Assembly: GCA_013400115.1 (NCBI GenBank)
Contig: VXBP01008206.1
Location: 257,448-321,447 of the forward strand
Reading direction: 5' to 3'
Length of the DNA: 64,000 bases
Origin: Rhinopomastus cyanomelas
Taxonomy: Eukaryota > Chordata > Aves > Bucerotiformes > Rhinopomastidae
Shown: positions 37,460-50,709 of the stretch, piece after piece
Layout: each line of letters opens with the position of its first letter
Position numbering within the stretch: position 1 is the first letter of the stretch
Made by a program: the position numbers and the translations under genes
Notes under the pieces: generated by a model
What the model was told of the DNA's origin: nothing
The model's database searches: none
The model's input: only the letters and a program-made list of their open reading frames with translations

Positions 37460-38021
37460 AGGCTGGTACTTGAATCACTGCCCTTACTGATTTTGCTTAA
37501 ACAGGCAAAGCCTGCATGAGCTTTTACCTTCTGGGGTCCAGTAGGACATATGCTCACTAAAGTGTGCCCAACTTTCACCGAGTCTTTCCTGCTAGCTGTA
37601 CACTCTTACACCTCTGGATCCTAAATGCTTCATTTTCTCTTGGTGTGTCAGGAGCCAGGGTCTGGAAATCAGTCAGTTATAAGTGTCACAGCTTCATAAT
37701 CACCTTAAGCTTTTAAGGAACAGTGTGAACAACGTCAACCCACCTCTACTGAAGTCAGACTCGTTAGTTTGTCATCTCCAAAGGCAGCTGAGCACCCTTG
37801 TTTGGGCTTTGCAGTTAAATGAACAAGGCATGTTTACATTGCTAGCGACCAGCAGTTACCATCCGTACCTCATTTTGGAGAGAGTAGTCAGCCACTTTTA
37901 AAACTGTCTCTAAGCTGCAAATGAGGCTGTAAGACAGATGTCTTCCTTTGATCCAGCTGGCTCAGTACCTGACAATGCTCCTCAACACTTTCATGAATTA
38001 TGTATTTCACAATTCTACCAT

Positions 38022-38246
38022 CATGTTGAAGCTGGAACACAGGAAGTGTTTCATTCAAATATGAGGAAAAGCTTCTTTACTGTGCAGGTGACAAAGCAGA
38101 TGACCAGAGAATTTGTGAAGTCTCTTTCTCTGGAGATATTAAAAAGCCCACCTGGATGCCCTCTAGGCAATTCTGGTTTACTGGGGTGTCAGACTAGATG
38201 ATCTCTAGAGGTTCCTTACAACACTGACAACCCTGTTGTTCTGTAA
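38022..38246 (+). mobile_element. Old CR1 LINE 3' fragment
   Basis: GCTGGAACACAGGAAGTGTT, ATGAGGAAAAGCTTCTTTAC and a GATGATCTCTAGAGGTTCCT block identify a diverged CR1 3' end; the tail has decayed to GTTGTTCTGTAAT. Confidence 0.85.
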
Positions 38247-41204
38247 TCGCAGCACTGTGAAACCAGCTCTAGTAATTTTGACCCAAAATTGGGTGTTAAA
38301 TTGTTCCAGCAAATTAGGGACTACTCATACAAACTGTGCCACTGACAGATCAATAAAGGCCAGAACCTTTCAAAGAGGCATAAAAAGTGGCTGCAAATTG
38401 TAACCTTCTCTACTGCCACACAGTGATCCAGAATATTGCCGCTTTCAACATTTTTCTCATTTTTTAATGTAGTTTTCTCTTTGCTCACACTTCACCAGTG
38501 GTTCCAGAAAACCTGGTAGATTTGTAATTGGAGAAGCACAAGAGCAATCACACTGACTAATCAAGAAATTAATCACTTGCTCTGGGCCAGTGATGGAACA
38601 TGGATGTGCCACAATTTCTCATCAAGTCCAGCAGATGGTTTGCATTACTTTTACAAAGTTTTCCATTTGGTCAAAAGTCAGTTCATCTTGGAAACGGAAC
38701 AGAGAGTTCTAGTTCCCATCAGACTCCCCACTTACTGAAATTTTCAGAGCAAGATAAAATAAATCTCTAGCATATCTGCTTTAGGCAACTAAGTTATCTG
38801 GTATAATTCTGTTATTCTGCAGAATGGCATATGCAAAACACCAAATCTAGGATCTCTTTTGGCTTCAGTAACCTATTTTCAGAAGCCTATTATGTTTATG
38901 AAAAGAAAATAATGTTCTATTACCTGGAAAGAGAAAAGCTCCTCCAATATTTCTACTTCGAATTATTTACATAAAAAATGAACCAAACCCTTTAAGGAGC
39001 AAAAATGCTTTGTCACTCAATATTGTGACACATCTCATTTACTTTTAGCTATCCATAAATTTAGCACCCAGTGCAAGCTACTTCTCCCAGTTTCCTCTAA
39101 GGCAATGAAGACAGTCAGTCACTTCCACTGATTTATATGCTCAGTTTCAAGCAACTGTTTCAGAATAGGATTAAAAGGACTCCTGAGATGCCTCTCATTC
39201 TAATTACTTGGTTATGCTGGGTAAACAGTGTCCCAAACATACACAAATGAATCGAGCAGCAGAGAAAACAACATCACTCACAAAGTCTGCACCTGAGCTG
39301 GGTTCAGTACAACACTCCTAAGCACCACTGACTTGCTCCATTTTCTCCATCAAGAAAACACAAAACATTCTTCAGCTGTTCTTCTTTCTTTCTTTAGCAT
39401 GATTACCCTATTTTCACAAAATATCTTTCTTCACATGAATAAAGATTCTTTGGGGAGTTGCTAGAACCTAAGAAAAGGACAGAATTATTAGGAGTGAAAA
39501 TCCTAGTCCTAGCCCCAGAGGAAGAGAATTATCCAATGACTTAGAGAAAATCAAAACGAGGGGGAAATAAATTCATAATTGAACAAACAAAAAAGGCCTC
39601 ATCCAAATGTGGCTTGGTTCAGAAATGCATATGTAAAGACATGAAAATACATGCTCTAACTTTTTATGTAGACAGATTGAATACCCATAAGGTACGCACA
39701 GAAGAATTATCTAGTAGAAAGTTCAGCTCATCTGTCAGCTCTGTAATCAGTCCCTCACTGAAGAAACAACATGACAATTTTAGCCCAAAATATTCAGACA
39801 TTTCTAGGAACAAGTGAAGTGAAAACATTTTATGTGCCTTTGTTAAAATACCACCTCAGACATTTATTGAGAATATTTAGCGATTCTTATTTTAGGGTGA
39901 CAATATATGTGCTGCTGCCTGATGGACTGTCTGTCTGGGACTTGTCTTTGCTGTGGCTGAAAATACATCAGTGTGCAGTCAAACTGCTGTGGGTGGGGGT
40001 AAAGAAAATAATAGCTTGCAAAAGTTTCAAAGGCACACTTTTCTACAAAGAGTAAAACCTGGACGGTGCTTGACACTTCACCAAATCACAGGATCACAGA
40101 ACATTAGAGATTGGAAGAGACCTCGAAAGATCATCCAGTCCAATCCCCCTGGCCGGAGCAGGATCACCTAGACCAAGTCACAGGCGAGTTTTAAACATCT
40201 CCAGAGAAGGAGACTCCACAACTCCCTGGGAAGCCCATTCCAATGCTCTGTCACCCTCACTGTGACACTCCTCAGTGTTTGATTTGCCACATGATATCTA
40301 ATGCTGTGACACTGTGATTGTGTGCATGGGTACACATGTGTGTGCTGTGTGTCTGACACTGATAATTATTCGGTGATCTGGTAAATAAATGAAGCTGTCT
40401 TTTTCGTATGTACAGAAGCAAGCACCTGATTGATGCAAAACACAAACACATCCAGGAACAGTGGTATTTTCCAAAAGAAGTATCTGTTATTTTTTACTGA
40501 AATGGCCGCACACCAAGTTTTTTACCCAACGTGTAGTCTTATCTGTTTAGTGCAAATAACTAGGCATACTGCCAGGAAGGGAATGAACTACCAGTGTTCT
40601 TAGTACATTTTAAAAGCTCTTAAGATTGTATCACGAGAGTCTAAAAAATGGTGCTTGGAGAATGCTGGAAGTGCACAGAAGAAACCTGCACAATTGAACT
40701 TTAAAAGTGAAAGGGTCGTGAAGAAATTTTAGGGCTGTTTCACAGCAAAAAAAATGAGTAAAGTTTTAAATAACATCTCTCAAAGTGGCATCTTCGTTCT
40801 TACTTGGCCAGAAGCTGCAGCACAGTCACAAGACAGTCCTGTAGCAATTTCAGGAAAAGCAAATAGGAGGAAAGGGACAAAATAATAATTTCAATGTAGA
40901 ATCGCTCTCCAGAGACACTCTTTGATTCATTGCAACAGTGATTAATTAACAGGAAAGTTCAGAAAAGGTCTTGTATTTGGTGGTGAGGCTGGCCAGCATT
41001 TCACTCTTCTATTTCATTAAACAGACTGAGAAGAGATTAGCAACTAGAGAAAAAGAATTAGAAGCTATCTTCACCATTTACACGTATCTGATTAGATTGT
41101 TGTAATTTTGCTTTAGTATTGGCTTACGGGAAGGACAGGGAAATAACTGCTGGGGAACCCTGGCATAACTGGCTTCTCTTCTGAAAGAACACAGGGATAC
41201 CAAT
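38247..41204. other. Unique AT-rich stretch around one CR1
   Basis: Apart from the CR1 at 40084 nothing is recognised; frames up to 94 codons are unremarkable. Confidence 0.5.
40084..40267 (-). mobile_element. CR1 LINE 3' fragment
   Basis: It runs from the octamer-type tail to the CTGTCACCCTCACTGTGA block and lacks a short stretch after CAAGTCACAGG. Confidence 0.93.
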
Positions 41205-41350
41205 GTGGTCCCTTCTAACTTCCTGTGGTCCCTTGTAACCCAGACTGACTGTATGACTTGGTCTGGGTGATCCTGCTGTGGCAGGGGGATGGGACTAGAT
41301 GATCTTTCGAGGTCCTGTCCAATCCCTAATGATTCTATGATACTATGATT
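41205..41350 (+). mobile_element. CR1 tail with shared atypical 5' junction
   Basis: It has two partial GTGGTCCCTTCTAAC / GTGGTCCCTTGTAAC segments, then GACTGACTGTATGACTTGGT and the young CR1 end. It is the third locus with this junction, and the only one where the older-tail piece is itself doubled. Confidence 0.9.
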
Positions 41351-43270
41351 CAATGTCCAGAGCAGTTACCATATCAAAAGTATCCTGTGTCCTGATGCAG
41401 TTCAGTAGCCCCACTGGCCCCTAGCCACTCTGGGATCTGAAATGCTTTAATTGTACAACATCATCATTGCCACAAGGCCAAAGAAAGAACGGGTGCAAAT
41501 ACGAACAGTAGGTTCACATGCAGTCTTACCATGCGTCCCACTCTGACTGAATGGGGATAAAAATACTATTTACTGATTTATTTATTTGGATCAACATAAC
41601 GGTGAAGACATTCGGTGGTTTTATTGTACCAGTGACTGTTGATTACTAAAGCACACTGTGTCTGCAACAATGCTTCTAAGTGTGCTTCTCAAACTTGATT
41701 TTTTTCTCCTGTTTAATGCATTCTTCTGTCTGTTCTTGTCCCTTTTGAGCCCAATAGAAATGTGTTATTTGCAGTCCTGGCCAATATAAGACAGCTCAGT
41801 CAGACTGTCAACTCTGGACAAGATATTTGTTTCTTATTAGCCAGACTATATCTGGTTTAAAAGAATTATTTTAAAATTTAAAAATAATCATAAGACAAAG
41901 GATCGCTAGGAAGATGCAGACCTGTGCTGAATTTTGACAGTTCTAATAAGTGCTAGTTGTGCAGACGTGTAGAACAGTTGAATGAGTTCCCCCATTCCCT
42001 TTTGTTTGATTGCTAAGGCAAACAATGCAGTCTTTTGAACACAACATCTCTAAATGTGCTAGGCTACATAGCTTTTTCCTGTTTATAAATTATATTATTG
42101 CCTTATAATGAAAAAAAAATGAAAATGAGGAGAGATGTCATTAAAAGATAATTGTTTTATCAGCAGCTTAATCCCTTGAATACCAGGCTACATTTTCCCT
42201 TCAGAAGATTAAATACTTTGAAATGGCACTGCTAATTTGAGTGGAATATCAGGACATTAATCAAACATTCATAATACTGCTTTGCTGGGTAGGCATGACA
42301 TGTCTTTAAGGAATTGAGCTGGCAACCTGAATTTCTACAGCATTTGGAAACACAGTAATTCAGTGCATAGTTATAGGTCTATGTGAACTGAGGTTAGGGG
42401 CCATCACATTTACGTGCACATTTAAATCCAAGGTTAAATGAGTTGCAGAGAATTAAAAGAGTTTTGTTTGTAGGCACCATGTTAAAAACAACATGCTTGA
42501 AGCCTTGACTAGCTATAGTCTATATTTCATTTAATTCAGCTGTCAAAATAGAACTGCCCTTAGCATGTATAAAATAACTAAAAGGTCATCTCTGAATGCA
42601 TTTTCCTACTGCAAATAATCAAAACAATAGAGCAGAATTTTGTTGGTAACCGATGGCAGTGCAGACACGGAACAGGATCACTGGGATGTGATGATGCGAG
42701 TAGTCCTAATGAAATGCCACTAAAGCTACTAACCATTTAGACTGGAAAATAGGCTCATGTGGGATCTAATGTTTCACTCATGGTAAAGCTTGATTTTCTG
42801 GCTCAGTAGCTGCCAGTCACAGGGGTGGTTGCATCTACCTGATACAGTGAATGAAACACACTGCTTCAGTCTGTGATTCCTCTCCACGCCTCTTGAATTG
42901 TCAGGGTTATAAAGGAGGCTGTTTCATACTGCATAATGCACAGTGTGTGCTTCTCTATAAAAGCAACATTACATTTACACTTCCAGATTAGTATCTGTAG
43001 GTTTGAGATGATGACAATATTCCTCAGCGCGCTCCTTCTCTTGGCATACTGTTGTATACCAACTTCACATTAATTGCACATATTTGCACGTAAGCAAACA
43101 GAAAGGGAACAAAAATGCAAACTATAAATGGCTACCTGCCTCACAGGACCCCATGCGGACTCCGAAGACTGAGGATCAGGCGTGGGTGTAATGCAGCAAG
43201 AAACAGGCGTGATAGGAAAACTATTACAGCCATTGAATTCATCAACCTATTCTTTGGAGGTTTGTACTTG
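41351..43270. other. Unique AT-rich stretch
   Basis: No repeat recognised. The 42150-42800 part has mixed composition and could be constrained, but that is only an impression. Confidence 0.45.
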
Positions 43271-43423
43271 TCACAGAATGTCTGAGTTTGGAAGGGCCCT
43301 TTGGGTATTATCTACTGCATCCCTTCTGCTCAGACCCAGGTCAACCAGTGCAGGTTGCTCAGCAGTGTGTCAACTGGATTCTTAATGTCTCCAAGGATGG
43401 CAACTCCACAGCTTCTCTGGGGT
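43271..43423 (-). mobile_element. Old CR1 LINE 3' fragment
   Basis: CACAGAATGTCTGAGTTTGG, GGGTATTATCT and CTCCAAGGATGGCAACTCCA fit an old CR1 3' end on the minus strand. Confidence 0.78.
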
Positions 43424-43897
43424 AATTATCATCATTATCCTCTAGCATGATCATGTTTGTCAATCAGTAAAAGTTTGAGCAGAACAAGAAAGCAGGTTTT
43501 GTCCTCTGTAGATGGCAGCAGTGGATTCACTCACACACATCCGCAATATGCCCTCATTTAAACTTAAAGCTTGGGAAAGGTGGAGAAAACTCACTTGTGG
43601 TTTTTTTCTTCTTAATAATTTCATCCATTTCACAGTTTTCGACAGAAACAGGAACCCAAATATAAACTCTAGCAACAACCACCCTCCTGGCCAAGCAACA
43701 GAGTACCAAAGTCAAACACTATCCTCAACACTACTGAGAGTCTCATCAACACTTTGAGAATTCTCATTTGATTTGCTAATCTGAGTGGCTCAGATTCCAT
43801 TCGTATTTGCATTCAATGAGTTATATACACATAAGCGTGAGTGGGAAATTTTGTGTTCACCATTTGTTTGTGCCAATTAATGATTTTTTAAATCTCG

Positions 43898-44038
43898 GCC
43901 ATTCCTGGATGTGTTTAAAGAGCGTTTGGATGAGGTGTTGGGGGATATGGTTCAGGAGTGAACTTGTAAGGTAGGGCAGATGGTTGGACTCGATGATCCT
44001 AGGGGTCTTCTCCAACCAGAGTGATTCTGTGACTCTGA
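43898..44038 (+). mobile_element. Old CR1 LINE 3' fragment
   Basis: It has GGATGTGTTTAAAGAGCG, then GGTTGGACTCGATGATCCTA and an ATTCTGTGACTCTG tail, from an older subfamily. Confidence 0.87.
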
Positions 44039-44977
44039 ATAATTCAAGTTTCTTTGTTCACATCAAAATCTCAGGAAGATAAAGGAAACATCTTTCCAAA
44101 TGAATAATATTCTCTAATTCTACAAATCTTCTTACAATAATAAGGAATAGACAGTGCTAGTTGTAGATTAATGAACTAGATGTTGATTGTGGAAAAGATG
44201 GTAGTTTTTCATTAGAAACAGCACCTGAAACAATGGTTACAACACTTATTCTACATCTTGGAATAGATAAATTATGTCATAGAAAAGTAAATTAGCAAGA
44301 AATGTTCCTGGAATTCACAGAATTCCATTTACTTAAGTGAACTTTTGATCTGTTTTCTGTTTCTTTAGAAGAGATTATAAGCTCCGAACTGGAGCTTCCA
44401 AACTAAAGCTTCTAAGCTTCCCATCTGTAGCTCTCAGAGTCAGGCCAGCATGAATCACAAGGAGCCAATTACTGCAAAGCTGCCATGCCAGCAGTGGCAT
44501 TCACTTTTCTTTAATATTTCCACTAACCTTATTTCCTCTGTGAGCAAAATATCTGCTGCTGTTTGTTCAGACTTGGCGGCTCTGCAGCAGGACTAGCTGT
44601 CAGACAGCCCGAGCTCCTCCTGCTAATTTCAAGCTCTGTTGAGCTGTACTGTGGTGGCAAGACTATCACTCAGTGTTTAGGAACAGCCCCAGCAGGGGTG
44701 GAAAAAAACTTAAGGAAATCTAAAGACTTTGCTTATCAGAGAAAACATTTTGCAGGTTTTTTTAATGGAAGAGTTCACTGTTACTCACTTATTTAAGCAA
44801 AAGTGACTGGAAGGAACCAAAAGACACTGGACAGCACCAGCTGACCAAATATGCAGAACAATTGAGCTTACTGAAACTATTCTTTCTATGATACCATGGC
44901 CCAAGGCAGCACATTTCTAAGTAGCACAGCTATAGAAAGACAAAGGTAAATTTTGAAATAAAGAGACAAGCACAGTG
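44039..44977. other. Unique non-coding stretch
   Basis: Nothing recognised; 44570-44800 is slightly GC-richer. Confidence 0.5.
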
Positions 44978-45031
44978 TGGTCTTTTGAGGGCCCTTCCAA
45001 ACCCTACTGATTGTATGACTCTATGGTTCTA
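44978..45031 (+). mobile_element. CR1 tail remnant
   Basis: Only the last 54 bp remain: TCTTTTGAGGGCCCTTCCAA and diverged octamers. Confidence 0.75.
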
Positions 45032-45315
45032 CGCCTACCACAGACCAATGGGCTAAAACCATGTTGTTGGGGTTTTTTTTCCTCTTTAATTTTTACAATT
45101 GGCACAAATTAAATGTGACACTATTAATCACAAAGGAAGTACAAACATCCCCAGTAGGTTCACTTCCAGGCCATTAGCAAATACTGCCAGTGTGAGAAGC
45201 CATTCTCTAGCAGGACAGTATTGGTTTGAACAAAAGGAAATGCCAAGCCACAACCCTGGAGAGGAACAAACCCATGCACCAGTACCTGCTGAGATGCCAA
45301 GCAGCTGAAAGGCAC

Positions 45316-45955
45316 TCTTGCAGAAAAGAACATGAGTGTCTGGTCGAATGAGCAGCTGAACATGACACAGCAATGTGCCCTCGCAACACAGCACGACAAA
45401 AGCATGGCCAGCAGTTTGAAGAAGGTAATCTGTTGTGCTACTGAGCACTGGTGGGACACATCTGGAGCACTGGATCACAGTTTCAGTTTCCTAGTACATG
45501 ACAGACATAGACAAACTTGACTAAGTCCTTCAGAGGGTCATGAAGCCAAAGAACTGAAGCAACTGATACGCAAGGAGGGGCTGAGAGACCTGAGGCTGAT
45601 CAGCCTGGAGAAGAGAGGGCTCAAGGGCATAAACACATGATGGGTATAAGGTAAAGAAGACAGAGGGAGCCTCCTCTTGCTGGTGCCCAACATGATAAGA
45701 GGCAGTGTGCACAAGCTGAAACACTGGAATTTCTGTTTGTACATAATAACTTTTTTACTGTGAGGCAGACTGAGCGCTGGCACAGGTTGCCCAGAGATAC
45801 TGTAGAGTCTCAATCCTTAGAGATACTCAAAACCTGACTATGTGTGGCACTGAACAACCTTCTAGGTAACTCTGCTCCGATGAGCAGGGTAGGCCCCAGA
45901 TCTCCAGAGGATCTCCAGAGGTCCCTTCTCACTTCAACTCTTATAGGAGTCTATA
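45316..45955 (+). mobile_element. Old CR1 LINE fragment
   Basis: AACATGACACAGCAATGTGC, CAGCCTGGAGAAGAGAGGGC, GCACAGGTTGCCCAGAGATA and a final AGGTCCCTTCTCACTTCAAC mark a diverged CR1 of about 640 bp. There is a small tandem repeat of GATCTCCAGAG near 45899. Confidence 0.87.
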
Positions 45956-46162
45956 AATGACTGAAATAATGCAGCAGATTAGATAGAGAGAAATTACGTA
46001 GAACATTCAGGTAAAGAAGCTAATAATAGGATATAGATCAGGCAGAGACACATCTACCTGTGCTGATAATCATGACTGTGATGACTTAATACTTTGAAGA
46101 ACTTCATGGTCTGGACAGTGCTAAGATGGAGAAATGGTCATGGCCTATACCTATAGCAGAAT

Positions 46163-46270
46163 ATCATAGAATCATNTCCACCTCCTTCATCATCCTCGTT
46201 GCCCTACACTGGACTCCTTCCAGCAGCTCCACATTCCTCCTGAACTGAGTGGCCCAGAAGTGGACACAAG
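46163..46270 (-). mobile_element. CR1 LINE with N and internal jump
   Basis: Only 13 bases of octamer tail (ATCATAGAATCAT) precede the N at 46176. The sequence then resumes at TCCACCTCCTTCATCATCCT, about 400 bp further into the element judging from the intact copy at 31265. Confidence 0.85.
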
Positions 46271-46451
46271 AATATGCCACAGGTCAATAGATATTTTGGA
46301 GCCAAAATGACATGAATTGGTGGGAAGTAAAAGAGCAAGACTGATCAAAGTCATGCACCAGTCTGGACATGTTAAGTCTATGTTCATCTGTAAGACAGTT
46401 GTGCGGGGAAAAATGTAACTGAACTCATTAGAACAGGGAAAATCACATCAA

Positions 46452-46502
46452 TTGGAGTAGATGATCTTTTGAGGTCCCTTATAATCCCTAATGATTCTAT
46501 GA
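46452..46502 (+). mobile_element. CR1 tail remnant
   Basis: About 50 bp of young CR1 end: GATGATCTTTTGAGGTCCCT, one octamer. Confidence 0.85.
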
Positions 46503-48595
46503 AATAGCTAGGATATCTATTTTACGGAAAATGTTTCTTTTAGATATGCTTCCTCTAAGTTTATTTGCACTAAGCATTATGGGAAAGTCCAGAGCCACAG
46601 AAAAGCAGGCAGATCATATTTAAATAAAGTCTTTAAGCAAAGAAGAATGAAAATTTCCTAAAACAATGAGGAACTAAAAAGGCCAAGTTGATTTTCAGCA
46701 AATTAAACTTCTTTTAGAGAAGGCATACATAAGGAGAGCACTAACCCAAGAGGAAATGGACACATTCACCTATTTAAATGTTTGAAGTGCAAAGCATGAA
46801 ATGGGTGAGTGAGATTGCTTGATTATTAATGAGGACAGTAATTTAACAGACTTATGAACTCAGGGGAAGGAAGCTGATCTTTCAAACATGTCAAGCCAGG
46901 TTACAACATTTTGCAGCCAGACAAAGGTTTTGGCTATAGCCAAAGTTATGTAAGCCACGTGGTTAAAAACAAAACCAAACATAAAGAAATGGGAAAAGAA
47001 CGTTATTGTAGGTTCTGGATGCTAACTCTGATTAAGAGAACACAACACAGTTGCAAGAGCAAAAAACACTGTAAAAATGAGACACTTGAGTTATATCCAG
47101 GAAGATTCATATAAACATCTGCACAGGTAGCATCAGACCAATCTTCAGGAGGCAGGAGCTACTCCGTTAGATTTCAGCTTTCTCTTGAAAAGGCTACTCC
47201 AAAAGCCCACTGTGGTGAGTAAACAGTTCTTGTGAGACATACATTGAGCTTGTTTCGAAACGTAGCTCTCAAAGAACTTTTCTAAGTGAGATACACTTCA
47301 CTTCAAAACTATAGCAGTACTGAGCACACACACACAAAAGAAACCACTACAGAGACACTTATTGTCAAAAAGGGAAATTATGCAAAAATCAGAAAACTTG
47401 CTAAAAGTGAACTAAAAGAAACAGACAAAGAATAGAACTTCTTCAGATTAACAAGGAGCTTTCTTCAAGACACGTTAAAAAGTAACTACAAAATCACTTG
47501 GGTTAAAGAATATCAAAAGTAGAGAACAACAATAGTTAAACAGGAAAAATAAAATGGATAACAGAAGTAAAGAGTCATCTTTCAGAAAATGAGCACTGTC
47601 TCCAGACAAGGTGAACTGAAAAGACTACAAACTCTGGCAAATTAAATCTGAAACTTTAATAAACCAAAAAAGACTCTGAATGATAATTTGCTAAAGGCAT
47701 GAAGTTATTAAAAATGTTTTCAAACATGCTAGAAGGAAAACACTTGCCAGACATTTTGTAGCACCTGTCCATGGATACTTAATATAGGAAAGGAAGGATA
47801 ATTAATACAGGAAAGAGCAAGACCATGGTAGAAAAGATGAAGCAGTGATTTGAATAATTTTTCACCACAGAAAAATAGCGAGAGTGCCCTGCTGGAGATT
47901 TTCCTCCTCAGAGACAAGGTCTGAAATTACCGTGTCACCTGAGTGTAAGAAATAAATAAAAGGAATAGTCACTCCTAGCTAAAGCTAGGTAGCATTTAAT
48001 TCAAAGCATTAAAGAACATCAGAATTGAAAATTCTTTAATGAGTAGATGTGTTATACAGACTAACATTTAAATTATTTTGAGAACTGAAGGGATGAAAGC
48101 TTAAAATTATAACAACTTTGGAAAAGTGCTTCAGGGACAGTCAAACTAAAGTCAAACAGACTAATAGGTTTGATTTCAGAAATAGGTTAATTGTTTAAAA
48201 AGCCAATAAGGAACTGAGTAAGTAAATATTCTGTTAAATAAGCTAATATAGAGAAAGAATCAACACAGCTTTTACAGCAGGAAACTATGTTTCACAAACC
48301 TATTAGAGTTCTCTGAATTAGTCTGCAGACTTGCAGGATGATGATCCATTTGTTAAACACACTACACTCCCAAAAGCTTGTGATAGGAAAGGATCAGCAG
48401 AAAAAAAGTTTGCTGAATATGCACAATTATACAGCATGGTAAGAATGAAATTGTGTTGCAGAGATACCAGAGCATGGGGAGTCTGGGTAACAAAATGGGA
48501 AATGATTATAAAAGTCCGTGGATAAAACAACATTAGCTACTGATGTACATTGATAGACTTCAACACAGAATCTTTCACGTTGCAAAAAAACTATT
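46503..48595. other. Unique AT-rich stretch
   Basis: Strongly A-rich, with no recognised feature. Confidence 0.5.
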
Positions 48596-49145
48596 TAAAA
48601 TCATCAAGCCCAACCATTAAACCAGCACTACCAAGTGAACAATAAACCATGTCTAAAACCTACCTGGACATGCTCCTGCGTGGCTTGGTCTAGGTGATCC
48701 TGCTCTGGCAGAGGGTTTGGACTAGACGATCTTTTGAGGTCCCTTCCAATCCCTAATGTTCTGTGATGTCTGTAGCATCACAACTGCTTTTCTTTTAAAT
48801 ACCTGCAATGACAATGACTTTACCACTTCCTTGAGCCTCCTGCTGCAGCACTTGATAACCCTTTTGGTGAAGAAATTCTTCCTAATATCTAATCTAAACC
48901 TCCCCTGGTGCAACTTGAGGCCGTTGCCTCTTGTCTTACCCCTTGTTACTAGGAAGAAGTCACTAGTCCCCATCTTGCTACAAACTCCTTTCTGGTAACT
49001 GTAGAGAGTGAAAAGGTCTCTCCTCAGTCTCCTTTTCTCCAGACTAAACAACCACAGTTCTCTCAGCAGTTCCTCAAAGTACTTTTATTCTAGACCCTTC
49101 AAAAGCTTCATCGCCCTTCTTTGGACACAGCCAAACAGACCTTCC
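48596..49145 (-). mobile_element. Old CR1 split by a younger CR1
   Basis: Segments 48596-48654 and 48766-49145 are consecutive parts of one old minus-strand CR1 (ATCATCAAGCCCAACCATTA; later TTCCTAATATCTAATCTAAA and TTTTCTCCAGACTAAACAAC). They are interrupted by the young copy at 48655-48765. Confidence 0.88.
48655..48765 (+). mobile_element. Young CR1 tail inserted in an old CR1
   Basis: A young CR1 3' end of about 110 bp flanked on both sides by ATGTCT (48649-48654 and 48766-48771), which looks like a 6-bp target duplication. It has GGTCTAGGTGATCCTGCTCT and a GTTCTGTG end. Confidence 0.88.
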
Positions 49146-50709
49146 TTGATGCTTAGACTTTCAGCATCATGGTGACAGCCTGCTCCTTTAAGAGTTTTTT
49201 TCCTGAAAATGTCCAGCTTTCCTGGGCTTCTTTGCACCTGAGAACTGCACCCCAAGAAACTCTGTCAACCAGGGTCTTTACCAGGCAGAAGTTCCATATA
49301 GCAGCTCTGCTAACTCTTCTCCTTACTTCTCAAAAATCCAAACCTCTTCTCATTCCATGGTAATGGAATGAGCCTTCAATCATGACGTCAACCCCAAGTC
49401 CCTCAGGTGGTTATTACCACTCTAGGAGAAAGACTTGAAGTCATTGTGGACATATTTATAAAGTTATCAGCTCAGTACCTGAAGACTAGCTGCAATGAAG
49501 AGATTTTGAAAAACTTTAGAAAAGGATAAAGGAACAAAATAGAAGATATTGTGTGGCTGTGCAAACCTCTAGAGAGGTTTGAAGTTTGTATGGAAATCTC
49601 AGAAGGGGAAGCCCTTGAAAGTTCTGAAAAAGGAAAGGGTAGACTGAAGGGTGGGTTTCATGTTTGTCCAGAGAGTAATATTATAACAGCAAATGTAGTT
49701 TTTATTGAAAAACATATAAAGCACACAAATCTACTTTACAGACTCACGATCTTGGGTTTTCATAAAAAGAGACAGAACCAAGAAATCAAAGATATTTCTT
49801 CTTTCTCCAGGACCAGGACTGGCACTTGGTCAAAGCTAAGAATAAAAAATTTCTAACATGTCTAGCCAGGAAATATATAACTTGTCCTGAGTAAGATGCA
49901 GGATGTCTGTCACTGGATTTTACGCAGTATTAGCCTATAATCTAATTCATACCTGCAAAGTGCAAAAATGGAGAAAAACAGTGTATCTAAATATGTCATA
50001 GAAAGGAAAAGCTCTCATTAACTGTTTTCAAGAAGACTGGAATATTCACAGTGATGTACAGAAACAGACAGGAGACAATTTGTATCCTAAAGTAGTATTA
50101 ATTAGAAGAATGAGCAAACAGCTTGAAAAGCAATCAGTACAATGTCTTCAGTACTGTGATCCATTGACAGAGAAGGATAGACTCAGTGACTGCTCAAAGA
50201 TCACCGACTACTCTGTGGCCTGGAATTCAGCTGAGCATTTTCCATCTCCTGGACCATTTGCTGTATTTGTCATGATCAAATGTAAAAAGTATCCAGCAAG
50301 CACTGTAAAATCATTAGAAGATATCAATAGAAGGGCTGAAATGGAATGGCTGACGCTCAATCTTCTGAGAGTGAAACACTTGTATGAAGCTCAATAATGT
50401 GTATAAGCCAGGGATGTGTGAATCCTCTTGCTCCAAGGAAATTGTCCATTAAAGATCTATGTAAGTCTTAGAAATCACATTCTTGGAAGGAAAAAAGCCT
50501 TTTCTTTCCCAGACCAATCATATGCAAAAGGGCAAGTTTTCAAGATCACATGTTTTTTAGTTAACTCTTACTTATATTAATTCTTGAATGGGATTTATTT
50601 ACCTCAGTTTAGGCATTTCAAACTTAACCACCTGAATTTGAAGCAATCTCATAAGGTACTGCTTCTAATGATAGGAGAGAAATAGGTATCTCCAGAGGGC
50701 AGTTCACTG
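49146..50709. other. Unique stretch, two frames of about 100 codons
   Basis: Frames at 49551-49856 and 50080-50397 (the latter opens with TTG, not ATG) have no recognisable domains. Confidence 0.5.

Larger units (their letters stand above)
31692..38021. other. Long unique AT-rich stretch
   Basis: About 6.3 kb with only one small CR1 piece (35241), the AGGTCA repeat (33494), the 37405 repeat and a TA/CA run. No gene recognised. Confidence 0.5.

Noticed and set aside
50080..50397. 105-codon open frame that looks protein-like
   Set aside because: It opens at TTG, has no recognised domain and no exon context.
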